This document shows, one piece after another, positions 19,997 to 26,983 of a stretch of 55,919 nt of DNA. The stretch comes from Dolomitihabitans soli (GTDB taxonomy: Bacteria > Actinomycetota > Actinomycetes > Streptosporangiales > Streptosporangiaceae), in assembly GCF_022213955.1 (NCBI RefSeq), contig NZ_JAKNTW010000053.1, positions 1 through 55,919 of the forward strand, read 5' to 3'. The notes beneath the pieces were generated by a model that made no database searches, was not told the origin of the DNA, and saw nothing but the letters and a program-made list of their open reading frames with translations. Each line of letters starts with the position of its first letter. The first letter of the stretch is position 1. A program made the position numbers and the translations under genes.

Positions 19997-20758
19997 TCAC
20001 AGGGATTCGGACAGGTGGCGAGCGAGCGCTCGGACCGCTTCGGCGTCGCCGTCGCCGTCGGCGTCCGCCGAGGCGATGTCGACGATCGATCCGACTGCGG
20101 CCAGCGGGCCGCCTCGGCCGTACACGACCGCGGCGGTTCCGGCCAGCGCCATCTCGCCCAGGTCCGCGTTGGAAGCGAAGCCCCGGGCACGGGCCAGGCC
20201 CACCGCCTCGATGAGCCGCTCCATCTCGAACAGTTGCCCGCTGGGTGAGAGCGGAGCTGCATCGGTGTGCATCTCCCTGATCACCGGATCAGGCAGCGTG
20301 CTGAGCAGCGCACGGCCGGTCCCTGTCGACCACGCGGGCAGGCGGATACCCGGCTTGAGGGTGAGCGGAAGAGGTCTCTCTCCGGGACGTACCGAGAGGT
20401 AGGCGGCGTCAAGGCCCGACAGGACGGCGAGCACGACCGTGCGCCCCGCAAGACCCTTGGCGTGCGGGGTCTCTGCGTGGAACAGCTCCAGAAGCGGGGT
20501 GCCGCCCACTAGTCCTCTGGCGATCTCGTTCAGCCTGGCGCCGAGCTGCATGCGCCCGTCGATGTCGCGTGCCAGGACTCCGGTCTCCAGCAGAACACCG
20601 CAGATGTCGGCCAGGGAACTCTTGGGCATGGCGAGGCGCCGACTCAGCTCGGCGAAGTTCGCCGCTTCATGGTGGGCGGCGAGCTCGAAGAGGATGCGGG
20701 CCGCCTTGCGCACCGCGGGCGATCGGCCCGGGGTCGTGCTCTCGCTGATCGCGATCAC
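19997..20758 (-). CDS. IclR-family transcriptional regulator
   Basis: GTG 20758 overlaps the stop codon of the upstream regulator (GTGA), so the two are co-translated. In this 253-residue protein the winged HTH (about 14-75) shows AARILFELA and NFAELSRRLAMPKSSLADICGVL. The IclR effector domain (about 80-250) shows GRTVVLAVLSGLDAAYLSVRPG and WSTGTGRALLSTLPD with ARARGFASNADLGEMALAGTAAVVYG. It probably binds the inverted repeats at 19564 and 21944 and controls the transport operon and its own transcript. The effector is presumably the imported sugar or its phosphate. Confidence 0.9.
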   Translation of the reverse strand: MIAISESTTPGRSPAVRKAARILFELAAHHEAANFAELSRRLAMPKSSLADICGVLLETGVLARDIDGRMQLGARLNEIARGLVGGTPLLELFHAETPHAKGLAGRTVVLAVLSGLDAAYLSVRPGERPLPLTLKPGIRLPAWSTGTGRALLSTLPDPVIREMHTDAAPLSPSGQLFEMERLIEAVGLARARGFASNADLGEMALAGTAAVVYGRGGPLAAVGSIVDIASADADGDGDAEAVRALARHLSESL

Positions 20759-21873
20759 CCCCAGGGGTGGTAGTCGGCGACGTTGGCCTCGGTGACCAGC
20801 GTCGTGGGAAGGAGTCGAGTCTGGGTGACCAGACGCTCCCCAGCCCGCACTTGCGCGGCCAGGCGCAAGGCGAGGCGGGCGAGCTGAGCGGGGTCCTGCG
20901 CGGCGGACGCCTTCAGAGGGCCCCCGGCGGCGATAGCCGAGACGGCGGCGGCTGACCCGTCGACGCTCACCACCGGCACCGAAGCCCCCCGCTCTTCCAG
21001 CGCCTCGATGATCCCTGTCGACGTCGGGTCGTTGATGCCGAAGAACCCCGCGAGCCGCGGGTGCTCGGCGAGGATTCCGCGGGCGATGGACCTGCCCGCC
21101 TGCGGGGAGTGGTCGCCGCGTTCCCGAGCGACCACGCTCACGCCCGGGTGCTCACGCAGGGCCGACATGAATCCGGCGACCCGGTCGGCCGTGGCGGTCA
21201 CCGGCTCACCGTCGACGATGGCCACCTCACCCCTGCCGCCCAGCAGGCCGGCGAGGTGGTGCGCGACCAGCTGGCCCGCCTGGACGTTGTCGGTGGTCAC
21301 GGTCACGTCGGCACCCTCGGCGCCGACGTTGACGGCGATGACGGGGATGTCGGCAGAGCGCGCCAGCCGTACGGCTCCGGCCACCTTCGTGGAGTGCACA
21401 GCGTCGAGCACGATCGCGTCGACACGCATGTTCACCAGGTCACCGATCTGCTTGATCTGCACGTCGACGTCCTGCCCCGAGTCGAGCGCCACGATCTCGG
21501 CCCCTATCTCGGCGGACGCTTCCGCCAAAGCGCGGAGCTCGACGACGTAGAAGGGATTGCCGGTGTTCGGGACGGCGACACCGATCCGGGCCAGTTTGGG
21601 CGGATGCCGCAGCTGCGCGGCGGCGAGTTCCGCGACCGCCAGCCCGAGAGCGTAACGGCCCTGCTGATCCTGGACGAGCAACCGTTCCTCCACCAGCGTC
21701 TGGCAGATGCCCAGCAGGCTGCTCTTCGGCAGTCTCAGACGCCGGCCGAGATTGGCTAGGGAGGCTGGGCCATGGACGGCTATGTCGCTGAGCACGGCCA
21801 CGGCTCGGCTGACCGCGGGCACCCTCGAAGGCGCCTCGGGGTCCACGGTCCCATCACGGGGTGCTTCGGTCAC
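20755..21873 (-). CDS. Hybrid regulator: IclR-type winged HTH fused to an RbsB-like sugar-binding domain
   Basis: GTG 21873 sits 6 nt after a perfect AGGAGG; the frame is open to 21918 but without a ribosome binding site there. In this 372-residue protein, residues about 18-80 form an IclR winged helix (SRAVAVLSDIAVHG, ANLGRRLRLPKSSLLGICQTL, GRYALGLAVAELA). Residues about 94-350 form a Peripla_BP_4 domain: ARIGVAVPNTGNPFYVVELR, DAIVLDAVHST, DNVQAGQLVAHHLAG, FFGINDPTSTGIIEALEERG. The normal IclR effector domain is absent, and LacI regulators carry a different HTH. The gene overlaps a conventional IclR gene and is divergent from a zinc dehydrogenase. It likely senses the sugar carried by the ABC transporter. 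Confidence 0.88.
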   Translation of the reverse strand: MTEAPRDGTVDPEAPSRVPAVSRAVAVLSDIAVHGPASLANLGRRLRLPKSSLLGICQTLVEERLLVQDQQGRYALGLAVAELAAAQLRHPPKLARIGVAVPNTGNPFYVVELRALAEASAEIGAEIVALDSGQDVDVQIKQIGDLVNMRVDAIVLDAVHSTKVAGAVRLARSADIPVIAVNVGAEGADVTVTTDNVQAGQLVAHHLAGLLGGRGEVAIVDGEPVTATADRVAGFMSALREHPGVSVVARERGDHSPQAGRSIARGILAEHPRLAGFFGINDPTSTGIIEALEERGASVPVVSVDGSAAAVSAIAAGGPLKASAAQDPAQLARLALRLAAQVRAGERLVTQTRLLPTTLVTEANVADYHPWG

Positions 21874-21921
21874 GAACCCACCTCCTGCCTCGACCAGCGG
21901 CCCGAATCGAAACGCCACATC

Positions 21922-21949
21922 TTGACAACTTCGCCACTGGAAGTATGTT
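21922..21949 (+). promoter_or_regulatory. Candidate promoter of the alcohol dehydrogenase
   Basis: TTGACA (21922-21927), 16 nt, TATGTT (21944-21949). The -10 element lies inside the palindrome at 21944-21959, the geometry expected for repression by a protein bound there. Confidence 0.55.
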
Positions 21950-21959
21950 GTTCAACATA
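21944..21959. promoter_or_regulatory. IclR-type operator, perfect inverted repeat
   Basis: TATGTTG-TT-CAACATA is a perfect 7-bp inverted repeat between the hybrid regulator and the alcohol dehydrogenase. Its size, A/T-rich ends and half-site resemble IclR-family sites. A second copy precedes the transporter operon. Confidence 0.7.
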
Positions 21960-22078
21960 TCGCATGGGAAGACGAAATAATGACCACGTCTTCGGCGACC
22001 ATCCCGATCATTCTCTCGTTCTTCCACACCCAGGGTGTGCGCCCTGACTAAGGCATGCCCCCAACCCGGAGTCACGCG

Positions 22079-23197
22079 ATGCGAACACAGGCCGCCGTCC
22101 TCGATCATCCCGACCTGTCCCGGCTGTTCACGCACGACCGGCCGCTACGCGTGGGCGCCGTCGACCTCGAGGCCCCGGGGCCGGGTGAGCTGCTCGTCTC
22201 CATCGACGCGGCCGGGGTGTGCCACTCCGACCTGTCCGTGGTCAACGGCTCCCGCAGGCGTCCCACCCCCATGGCGCTCGGGCACGAGGCGACAGGCATC
22301 GTGGAGGCTCTCGGCCCATACGTGACCGACGTCGAGGTCGGCGACCGCGTCGTGCTGGTCTTCGTCCCGAGCTGCGGGCTCTGTGGCCACTGTACCGGTG
22401 GCGCCCCGGCCCGGTGCGTGAGCGCCGCCCGCGCCAACGCGGCCGGCACGCTTCTGTCCGGGGCCCGCCGCCTGCACCGCGACGGCCAACCCGTCCACCA
22501 CCATCTCGGCGTCTCCGCCTTCGCCCGGCACGCGGTCGTCGACCGCCGTTCCGCAGTGGTCGTCCCGGCCGACCTCCCCGCGCCGGTCGCCGCGCTGTTC
22601 GGCTGCGCCGTCCTCACCGGCGTCGGAGCGGCTCTCAACACCGCGAACGTGCGCCCCGGCGAGTCGGCCCTCGTCCTCGGGCTGGGTGGCGTGGGATTGT
22701 GCGCCCTGCTCGGCGCGGTCCTGGCGAACGCGCACCCGATCATCGCCGTGGACCCCATCCCGGAGAAACGCGACCTCGCGCTCAAGCTGGGCGCCACGCA
22801 CGCGGTCCACCCGGAGGAGGTGGAAACCAGACTCGCGGCCGTCCTCGACGGCGGAGCGGACGTGGCGTTCGAAGCGGTCGGGCGCGCTTCCGCGCTCCAG
22901 ACCGCGTGGTCGCACACCCGTCCCGGCGGCCGTACCGTGTCGGTCGGCCTCCCCGATCCGTCCGAGCGGCTGCCGGTCCCGGTCGCCGCCCTGGTAGGAG
23001 AGGGGCGCACGCTTCTGGGCAGCTATCAGGGCGACTCCGTTCCACAGCGCGACATCCCCCGCTACGTCGCATTGTGGAGGGCCGGCAGGCTCCCCGTCGA
23101 CCTGCTGCTTGGAGAGATGTTCCCCCTCTCGGACGTCAACGTCGCCCTCGAACGACTCGCCACCGGAGGCGCGGTACGGCCGATGCTCCTACCGTGA
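22079..23197 (+). CDS. Zinc-dependent alcohol dehydrogenase (MDR superfamily)
   Basis: ATG 22079 (MRTQAAVLDHPD) is chosen over ATG 22055 because GGAG lies 7 nt upstream. The 372-residue protein keeps the catalytic zinc ligands Cys in AGVCHSDLS and His-Glu in GHEATG. The four structural-zinc cysteines are in CGLCGHCTGGAPARC. The Rossmann motif LGLGGVGLCALLGAVLA precedes an acidic residue in IIAVDP, which suggests NAD use. It is transcribed away from the IclR-type regulators through a promoter overlapping the shared operator. It probably oxidises or reduces a polyol/sugar entering the DhaKL-aldolase route. Substrate inferred only from context. Confidence 0.9.
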   Translation: MRTQAAVLDHPDLSRLFTHDRPLRVGAVDLEAPGPGELLVSIDAAGVCHSDLSVVNGSRRRPTPMALGHEATGIVEALGPYVTDVEVGDRVVLVFVPSCGLCGHCTGGAPARCVSAARANAAGTLLSGARRLHRDGQPVHHHLGVSAFARHAVVDRRSAVVVPADLPAPVAALFGCAVLTGVGAALNTANVRPGESALVLGLGGVGLCALLGAVLANAHPIIAVDPIPEKRDLALKLGATHAVHPEEVETRLAAVLDGGADVAFEAVGRASALQTAWSHTRPGGRTVSVGLPDPSERLPVPVAALVGEGRTLLGSYQGDSVPQRDIPRYVALWRAGRLPVDLLLGEMFPLSDVNVALERLATGGAVRPMLLP

Positions 23198-23652
23198 TCC
23201 GACGCCGCGGGCCGATTCCGGCTCGCGAGACGGCGGTTACTCCTGATCGCCGAGGTGTGTCGTGTCTCGTCGCTTCCTGCGGCGTATCTGGCCATGCAAG
23301 TGCTGCGTCCGGCGCTGTTCCCGTGAAAGTCCTGGGACCGGCTGCGCGTAACGGCCCCAACGCTGGATGTCTTGGCGAAGGGAAGCGCTGATTTTGTCCC
23401 GTGGGCCGGCGGTGTCCGTGGAACACCTGGTCCCCGGACTCGACGGCGTCGGCCAGGCGCTCGAACGAGACGTCGTAGCGCGAGTAGTCGTGACCACTGG
23501 TCCGCCCGCTGATCACGTGTCCGGTGCAGACGTGCGGGGATCAGCGTGGCGGTGCTGTCCATGTAATGGTGCCACCTGCCATGAAGGCGATGAGCCCGAT
23601 CCCAGTTGCCGGATCGGTATTCAGGCGTTGAGCTCGCGCTATCGCCAGACAA
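23198..23652. other. Gap with undeciphered coding-like remnants
   Basis: Minus-strand frames contain protein-like pieces such as SGHDYSRYDVSFERLADAVE (near 23440-23500), but they are split between frames and lack starts. I recognise no family. It is probably a decayed gene between the dehydrogenase and the carbonic anhydrase. Confidence 0.3.
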
Positions 23653-24534
23653 GTGACGAAGGGACCGCGTACCGTCACCCTCGTGAACAGCCCACCCGTT
23701 TGCCCGCACGACCCGCTCGACGTCGGCGTCGATACCAGCCAGAGCGGGGCCGCCCACCGGAAACTGCCGGCCCGCCAACTCGGCGAGACCACCGTGGGCG
23801 ATGGTCCGGGGCGGCGAACGCTGCTCACAGCAGCGGCGTCTCTGGCGGTGGCCGGCCTGGTCGGCTGCTCATCGGCCGAGGTGCGGAACGAGATGCACAC
23901 GGCGCCGCCCGCATCCCGCACAGGACCGGCTCCTGGCGCGCCGAAGGCCGCATACCAACGGCTGATGGAGGGCAACAGACGCTGGGTGGCCAACGCACTG
24001 CTGCATCCGGATCGCGATCCCACACGCCGGGAGTTGCTGGCCGCCAGCCAGCAGCCCTACGGAGCGGTGCTGTCATGCATCGATTCCCGGGTGCCACCCG
24101 AGCTTGTCTTCGACACCGGTCTAGGTGATCTGTTCGTCATGCGCAGCGGCGGGGGGGCTGCGGGGCCCGTCATTACCGGCTCCATCGAGTACGGGCCAAT
24201 GACCAGCGGAACTCCGCTGATCGTCGTACTCGGCCACCAGCGGTGCGGCGCGGTCTCCGCCGCGTACAGAGCCCTGCGGGAAGGCAAACCGCTGCCGGGC
24301 AACCTCCAGGCGATCACGAAGGCTCTGCGCCCGGCATACGAACAGGCCGTACGGGAGAGCAGCGCCGACCCCGCCGACACGATGGCCAGAGCCCAGGTGA
24401 AGCTGACCGCGGATGCCCTGCGCAGCAATCGAGACCTCGCGCCGCTGGTGGCCGAGGGAGTCCTGGCTGTGGTCAGCGCGTATTACTCTCTGGACACAGG
24501 CCAGGTCGAGATCCTGAACGGCGCACCTGTCTGA
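23653..24534 (+). CDS. Exported beta-class carbonic anhydrase
   Basis: The frame opens at GTG 23653; GTG 23683 and GTG 23794 are alternatives, and none has a convincing ribosome binding site. The last would put the twin-arginine-like GRRTLLTAAASLAVAGLVGC close to the N-terminus. That segment ends in a lipobox, implying a Tat-exported lipoprotein. The catalytic domain follows: LSCIDSRVPPELVFD (zinc Cys and the Asp-Arg dyad), GDLFVMRSGGG, and LGHQRCGAVSAA (zinc His and Cys). These are all residues needed for a beta-carbonic anhydrase interconverting CO2 and bicarbonate. Most bacterial beta-class enzymes are cytoplasmic, so surface location is notable. No operon partner is visible. Confidence 0.85.
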   Translation: MTKGPRTVTLVNSPPVCPHDPLDVGVDTSQSGAAHRKLPARQLGETTVGDGPGRRTLLTAAASLAVAGLVGCSSAEVRNEMHTAPPASRTGPAPGAPKAAYQRLMEGNRRWVANALLHPDRDPTRRELLAASQQPYGAVLSCIDSRVPPELVFDTGLGDLFVMRSGGGAAGPVITGSIEYGPMTSGTPLIVVLGHQRCGAVSAAYRALREGKPLPGNLQAITKALRPAYEQAVRESSADPADTMARAQVKLTADALRSNRDLAPLVAEGVLAVVSAYYSLDTGQVEILNGAPV

Positions 24535-24635
24535 ACAGCCCTTGAACCTGAGAACGCCCCCGCTACGGTGCGTCTCGGGGGTGAGCCGGGAGGCGCGTCC
24601 GGTTGCGTCCTGTGTCGGCCCACGATGCGGTCCGG

Positions 24636-24836
24636 TCAGCCGAGGTCGGCGAGCTTACGTTCCAGCACCGGCCGCTCGCGTTCGTTGCCGCACAGCCGTA
24701 CGGCGTGCTCCAATTCGGTGCGCGCCTCGTCGGTGCGTCCCAGGCGGATGAGCAACTCCCCGCGGACGCTCGGCAACAGGTGCGAGTCCACGAGCGGCAG
24801 CGCTGCGGCCGGTCTCTGCGCCATGGCGACCGCCAC
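24636..24836 (-). pseudogene. C-terminal remnant of an ECF sigma factor (SigJ/DUF6596-like)
   Basis: The frame reads SHLLPSVRGELLIRLGR, then TDEARTELEHAVRLCGNERE and a terminal KLADLG. That TPR-like tail is characteristic of actinomycete ECF sigma factors carrying the DUF6596 domain. The sigma-2 and sigma-4 regions are absent, since upstream DNA is the end of the MauE-like gene. It is a relic of about 60 codons. Confidence 0.6.
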
Positions 24837-24868
24837 CGCCCGGTTTAGGCATGTCAGGCAGTGGAGCG

Positions 24869-25396
24869 TCAGCGATCGGAGCCGAACAGGCCCACGAGGT
24901 CATCGAGGCGGACGACGAGGAGCACGATGATCGCTGCGGCCCCCAGCGAGATGACCAGGCCGCCGAGGTGCGGAGCAGCCCAGGTCTCGCGCCAGATGGC
25001 GGTGAGGCCGGCCAGACATGCGGAGAGAAGGACCAGGTTGCGGACCATGTGGACCCGGCCGAGCGGAGTCGTCGAGGCGCCGAAGCATCGGCAGGGTGCG
25101 CGGCGACCGTGCCGCACGGCGTTGGATATCGCCACCGTGAATATCGTCAGCAACCCGGCGGCGAGCAGGAAACCCGCCGGCACTGTGGCGGGTATCGCCA
25201 GCAGCGCCACGGCGGCCGCCTCGGCCGCGATCGTGGCGATCGCGGCCGATCTTGTCCACGATCGGGGCAACGCTCGCATCGCCACCACGGACGAGACGAA
25301 CTCGTCGTAGGCGTGGCGGGTACGTATCTTGCCCACGACCGAGAAGAGGAAGACGCCGATGAGCGCGGCTTGACACCCGACTACCACGTAGATCAT
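24869..25396 (-). CDS. MauE/DoxX-family redox membrane protein of the Cys-rich peptide locus
   Basis: ATG 25396 (MIYVVVGCQAAL) follows AGGAG by 6 nt. This 175-residue protein has about four hydrophobic helices. The hallmark is PCRCFGAS (Cys102, Cys104), the CxCFG motif of MauE. In methylamine dehydrogenase maturation, MauE and the thioredoxin-like MauD are needed to form the many disulfides of the small subunit. Here a MauD-like gene lies across the divergent promoter region, next to an 8-cysteine peptide. I infer that this protein passes electrons from the oxidising partner to the membrane quinone pool. It follows the S26 peptidase gene by 7 nt in one transcript. Confidence 0.85.
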   Translation of the reverse strand: MIYVVVGCQAALIGVFLFSVVGKIRTRHAYDEFVSSVVAMRALPRSWTRSAAIATIAAEAAAVALLAIPATVPAGFLLAAGLLTIFTVAISNAVRHGRRAPCRCFGASTTPLGRVHMVRNLVLLSACLAGLTAIWRETWAAPHLGGLVISLGAAAIIVLLVVRLDDLVGLFGSDR

Positions 25397-25403
25397 GAGT
25401 CTC

Positions 25404-25865
25404 CTAGGCCGGTGGAGTCCGCGCGGGCAACTGCCTGACCACGACGCCGAGCAGGCGGTCGGAGGCGAAGAAGCCGCGCTGCCTGGAATCAGCGCTGGCG
25501 GGGCTGTCGCCATAGACCACCAGCGCGTCGTGAGGAACCCGGCTGACGCCTTCGATGTGCGCCACGGCGGCCGGCACCGGATCGCCGGGCAGCGCGACGA
25601 CCCGTTTGATGTTCCAGCGGGGGGCCGGCCGCCGCCGGATCACCTGCTCCGGTGGCGGCATGAGGACGACCAGATCGCCGTGCCGAACGTCGGCGAGCCC
25701 GCGTTTGCGTACCAGGACCCGGTCGCCTGCGCGAAGTGTCGGTTCCATGCTGGAACCCTCGACCGTGGCCAGGACCAGCGTCCGTCGCGCCCAGACGATG
25801 CCCGCGGCCAGACCGGCCGCGGCGAGCGCGCCCGCGACGAGAACACGGTGGCCGCGGATTCGCAT
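25404..25865 (-). CDS. S26-family (type I) signal-peptidase-like protease of the Cys-rich peptide locus
   Basis: ATG 25865 (MRIRGHRVLV) follows GGGAGGGA; 153 residues. A single N-terminal membrane anchor (about 8-26) precedes the catalytic Ser39 in EGSSMEPTL and the general-base Lys87 in NIKRVVALPGD. The box-E-like VYGDSPASADSRQRGFF completes the set. It is shorter than housekeeping LepB and resembles pathway-specific S26 enzymes. Both Cys-rich precursors of the window have an AxA motif at residues 22-24, the classic specificity of this family. It is therefore the best candidate to remove their leaders outside the membrane. It leads the minus-strand transcript with the MauE gene. Confidence 0.85.
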   Translation of the reverse strand: MRIRGHRVLVAGALAAAGLAAGIVWARRTLVLATVEGSSMEPTLRAGDRVLVRKRGLADVRHGDLVVLMPPPEQVIRRRPAPRWNIKRVVALPGDPVPAAVAHIEGVSRVPHDALVVYGDSPASADSRQRGFFASDRLLGVVVRQLPARTPPA

Positions 25866-26018
25866 GCGTTTCCCTCCCCGTCCTTTGAACTTTCGGCGTC
25901 TTCGACACCTCACTGCCCAGAGAATGACCGGTTTTCTGTCTCCGGGTCAAGTGGTCTTATTTGTCCTTATTCGGTGAAGCCCGTTTTGAAGCAAGAAGGA
26001 AGGCGAACTGAAGGCGAT

Positions 26019-26072
26019 ATGAAGCTCGACATCTCTACAGTTCGGGTGAACTCTTACTCGAGTACGGATTAG
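26019..26072 (+). CDS. Candidate 17-codon leader ORF ahead of the Cys-rich precursor
   Basis: ATG 26019 lies 5 nt after GAAGG and encodes MKLDISTVRVNSYSSTD. Its TAG stop (26070-26072) overlaps the AGGAGG ribosome binding site of the precursor gene. That arrangement permits translational coupling or attenuation. It could also be a tiny peptide product or chance. No homology is recognised. Confidence 0.4.
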   Translation: MKLDISTVRVNSYSSTD

Positions 26073-26082
26073 GAGGATCCGA

Positions 26083-26331
26083 ATGATCCGAAGTATCGAG
26101 TCGCTCGGAGACCGGCTGGTGGCAAGCCTCGTCCCGCGGGTAACCGCCGCAGCCGAGCCGTGCGACTGCATCGGCCAGGCCGGCAAGGAGAGACGTCAGT
26201 GGTGCCTCTGTACCGAAAAGTCAGGCACCAGCGTCGTCCATCATTGGTACAACTACTTCAAGTGCGATGGTTGCCGCTGGTACCAGTCGAGGCCGTGCAA
26301 CATAGAAGAGACCCGCTACGGAAACTGCTAG
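26083..26331 (+). CDS. 8-cysteine secreted peptide precursor, copy 1
   Basis: ATG 26083 is preceded by TTAGGAGGATCCGA, one of the strongest ribosome binding sites in the window. The 82-residue product has a leader of about 24 residues (MIRSIESLGDRLVASLVPR, then VTAAA). The leader is amphipathic rather than Sec-like, with no long hydrophobic core. The core of about 58 residues has eight Cys (27, 29, 41, 43, 61, 64, 72, 82) and many aromatic residues. The leader is collinear with that of the peptide at 42171-42392, and residues 22-24 fit an AxA cleavage site. Next to it lie genes for a MauD-like oxidoreductase, an ABC exporter, an S26 peptidase and MauE. I infer an exported disulfide-rich peptide; activity unknown. 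Confidence 0.8.
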   Translation: MIRSIESLGDRLVASLVPRVTAAAEPCDCIGQAGKERRQWCLCTEKSGTSVVHHWYNYFKCDGCRWYQSRPCNIEETRYGNC

Positions 26332-26342
26332 CCGATGAGTAA

Positions 26343-26388
26343 CTCGTGGCCGGGCATGGTAGGCGATTTCCGCATGCCCGGCCACGAG
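26343..26388 (+). terminator. 16-bp perfect hairpin between precursor and export genes
   Basis: CTCGTGGCCGGGCATG (26343-26358) pairs perfectly with CATGCCCGGCCACGAG (26373-26388) around a 14-nt loop, 11 nt after the precursor stop. It probably ends most transcripts, so that precursor exceeds exporter, as in many peptide operons. Confidence 0.8.
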
Positions 26389-26431
26389 GCTCCAATCAGC
26401 AATTCGCCCGAATTCGCGATCAGGGAGTGAA

Positions 26432-26980
26432 ATGACGTTCGTCATCGGGGCACTGACATTCGTGGGAGTGCTCTGTGTCCTCAACCTTGTCTTCACGTTT
26501 GGTGTGGTACGGCGGCTGCGGGAGCACAGCGAGCTGCTGTCCGGGAAGTCGCAGAGCGTGACCGCCCCCGGTCAGGCGATGCTTCCGGTGGGAGAGACGC
26601 CTTCGGAGTTCGCCGTGACCACCGTGGACGGCCAGACCGTGTCGCGGTCCGAGATCAGCGGCACCACGCTACTGGGATTCTTCTCGCCGGAATGTTCCCT
26701 GTGCCGCCAGTACGCCCCCGCGTTCGCCGCGCATGTCGCCGAGCTCCCCGAGAAGGAGCGCCGGGCGCTGGCGGTCGTGGTCGGGCGGGAAGACGAGACC
26801 CGGGATTTGGTGGAGAGCCTCGGCGACGTCGTTCAGGTCGTACGCGAGCTGACCGGGGGCGCCGTGTCGAGCGCGTACGACGTGCGGGCGTTTCCCTGCC
26901 TCGGCATCGTCACCGACGGCGGGACCGTGGTCGAGTCCGACCTGACCATCGACCGGCTACGCGACATCGCGGCGGTCTAG
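26432..26980 (+). CDS. Membrane-anchored MauD/TlpA-like thiol-disulfide oxidoreductase
   Basis: ATG 26432 follows AGGGAGTGAA; 182 residues. One N-terminal membrane helix (about 4-26) is followed by an extracytoplasmic redoxin domain (about 52-182). It has GFFSPECSLCRQYAPAF (active-site CxxC, Cys88 and Cys91) and the cis-proline region VRAFPCLGIV. The layout is that of MauD. Paired with the MauE-like protein, it should create or correct disulfides in an exported substrate, and the obvious substrate is the 8-cysteine peptide encoded upstream. The ABC transporter begins 3 nt after its stop, so the two are one operon. Confidence 0.87.
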   Translation: MTFVIGALTFVGVLCVLNLVFTFGVVRRLREHSELLSGKSQSVTAPGQAMLPVGETPSEFAVTTVDGQTVSRSEISGTTLLGFFSPECSLCRQYAPAFAAHVAELPEKERRALAVVVGREDETRDLVESLGDVVQVVRELTGGAVSSAYDVRAFPCLGIVTDGGTVVESDLTIDRLRDIAAV

Positions 26981-26983
26981 GCA

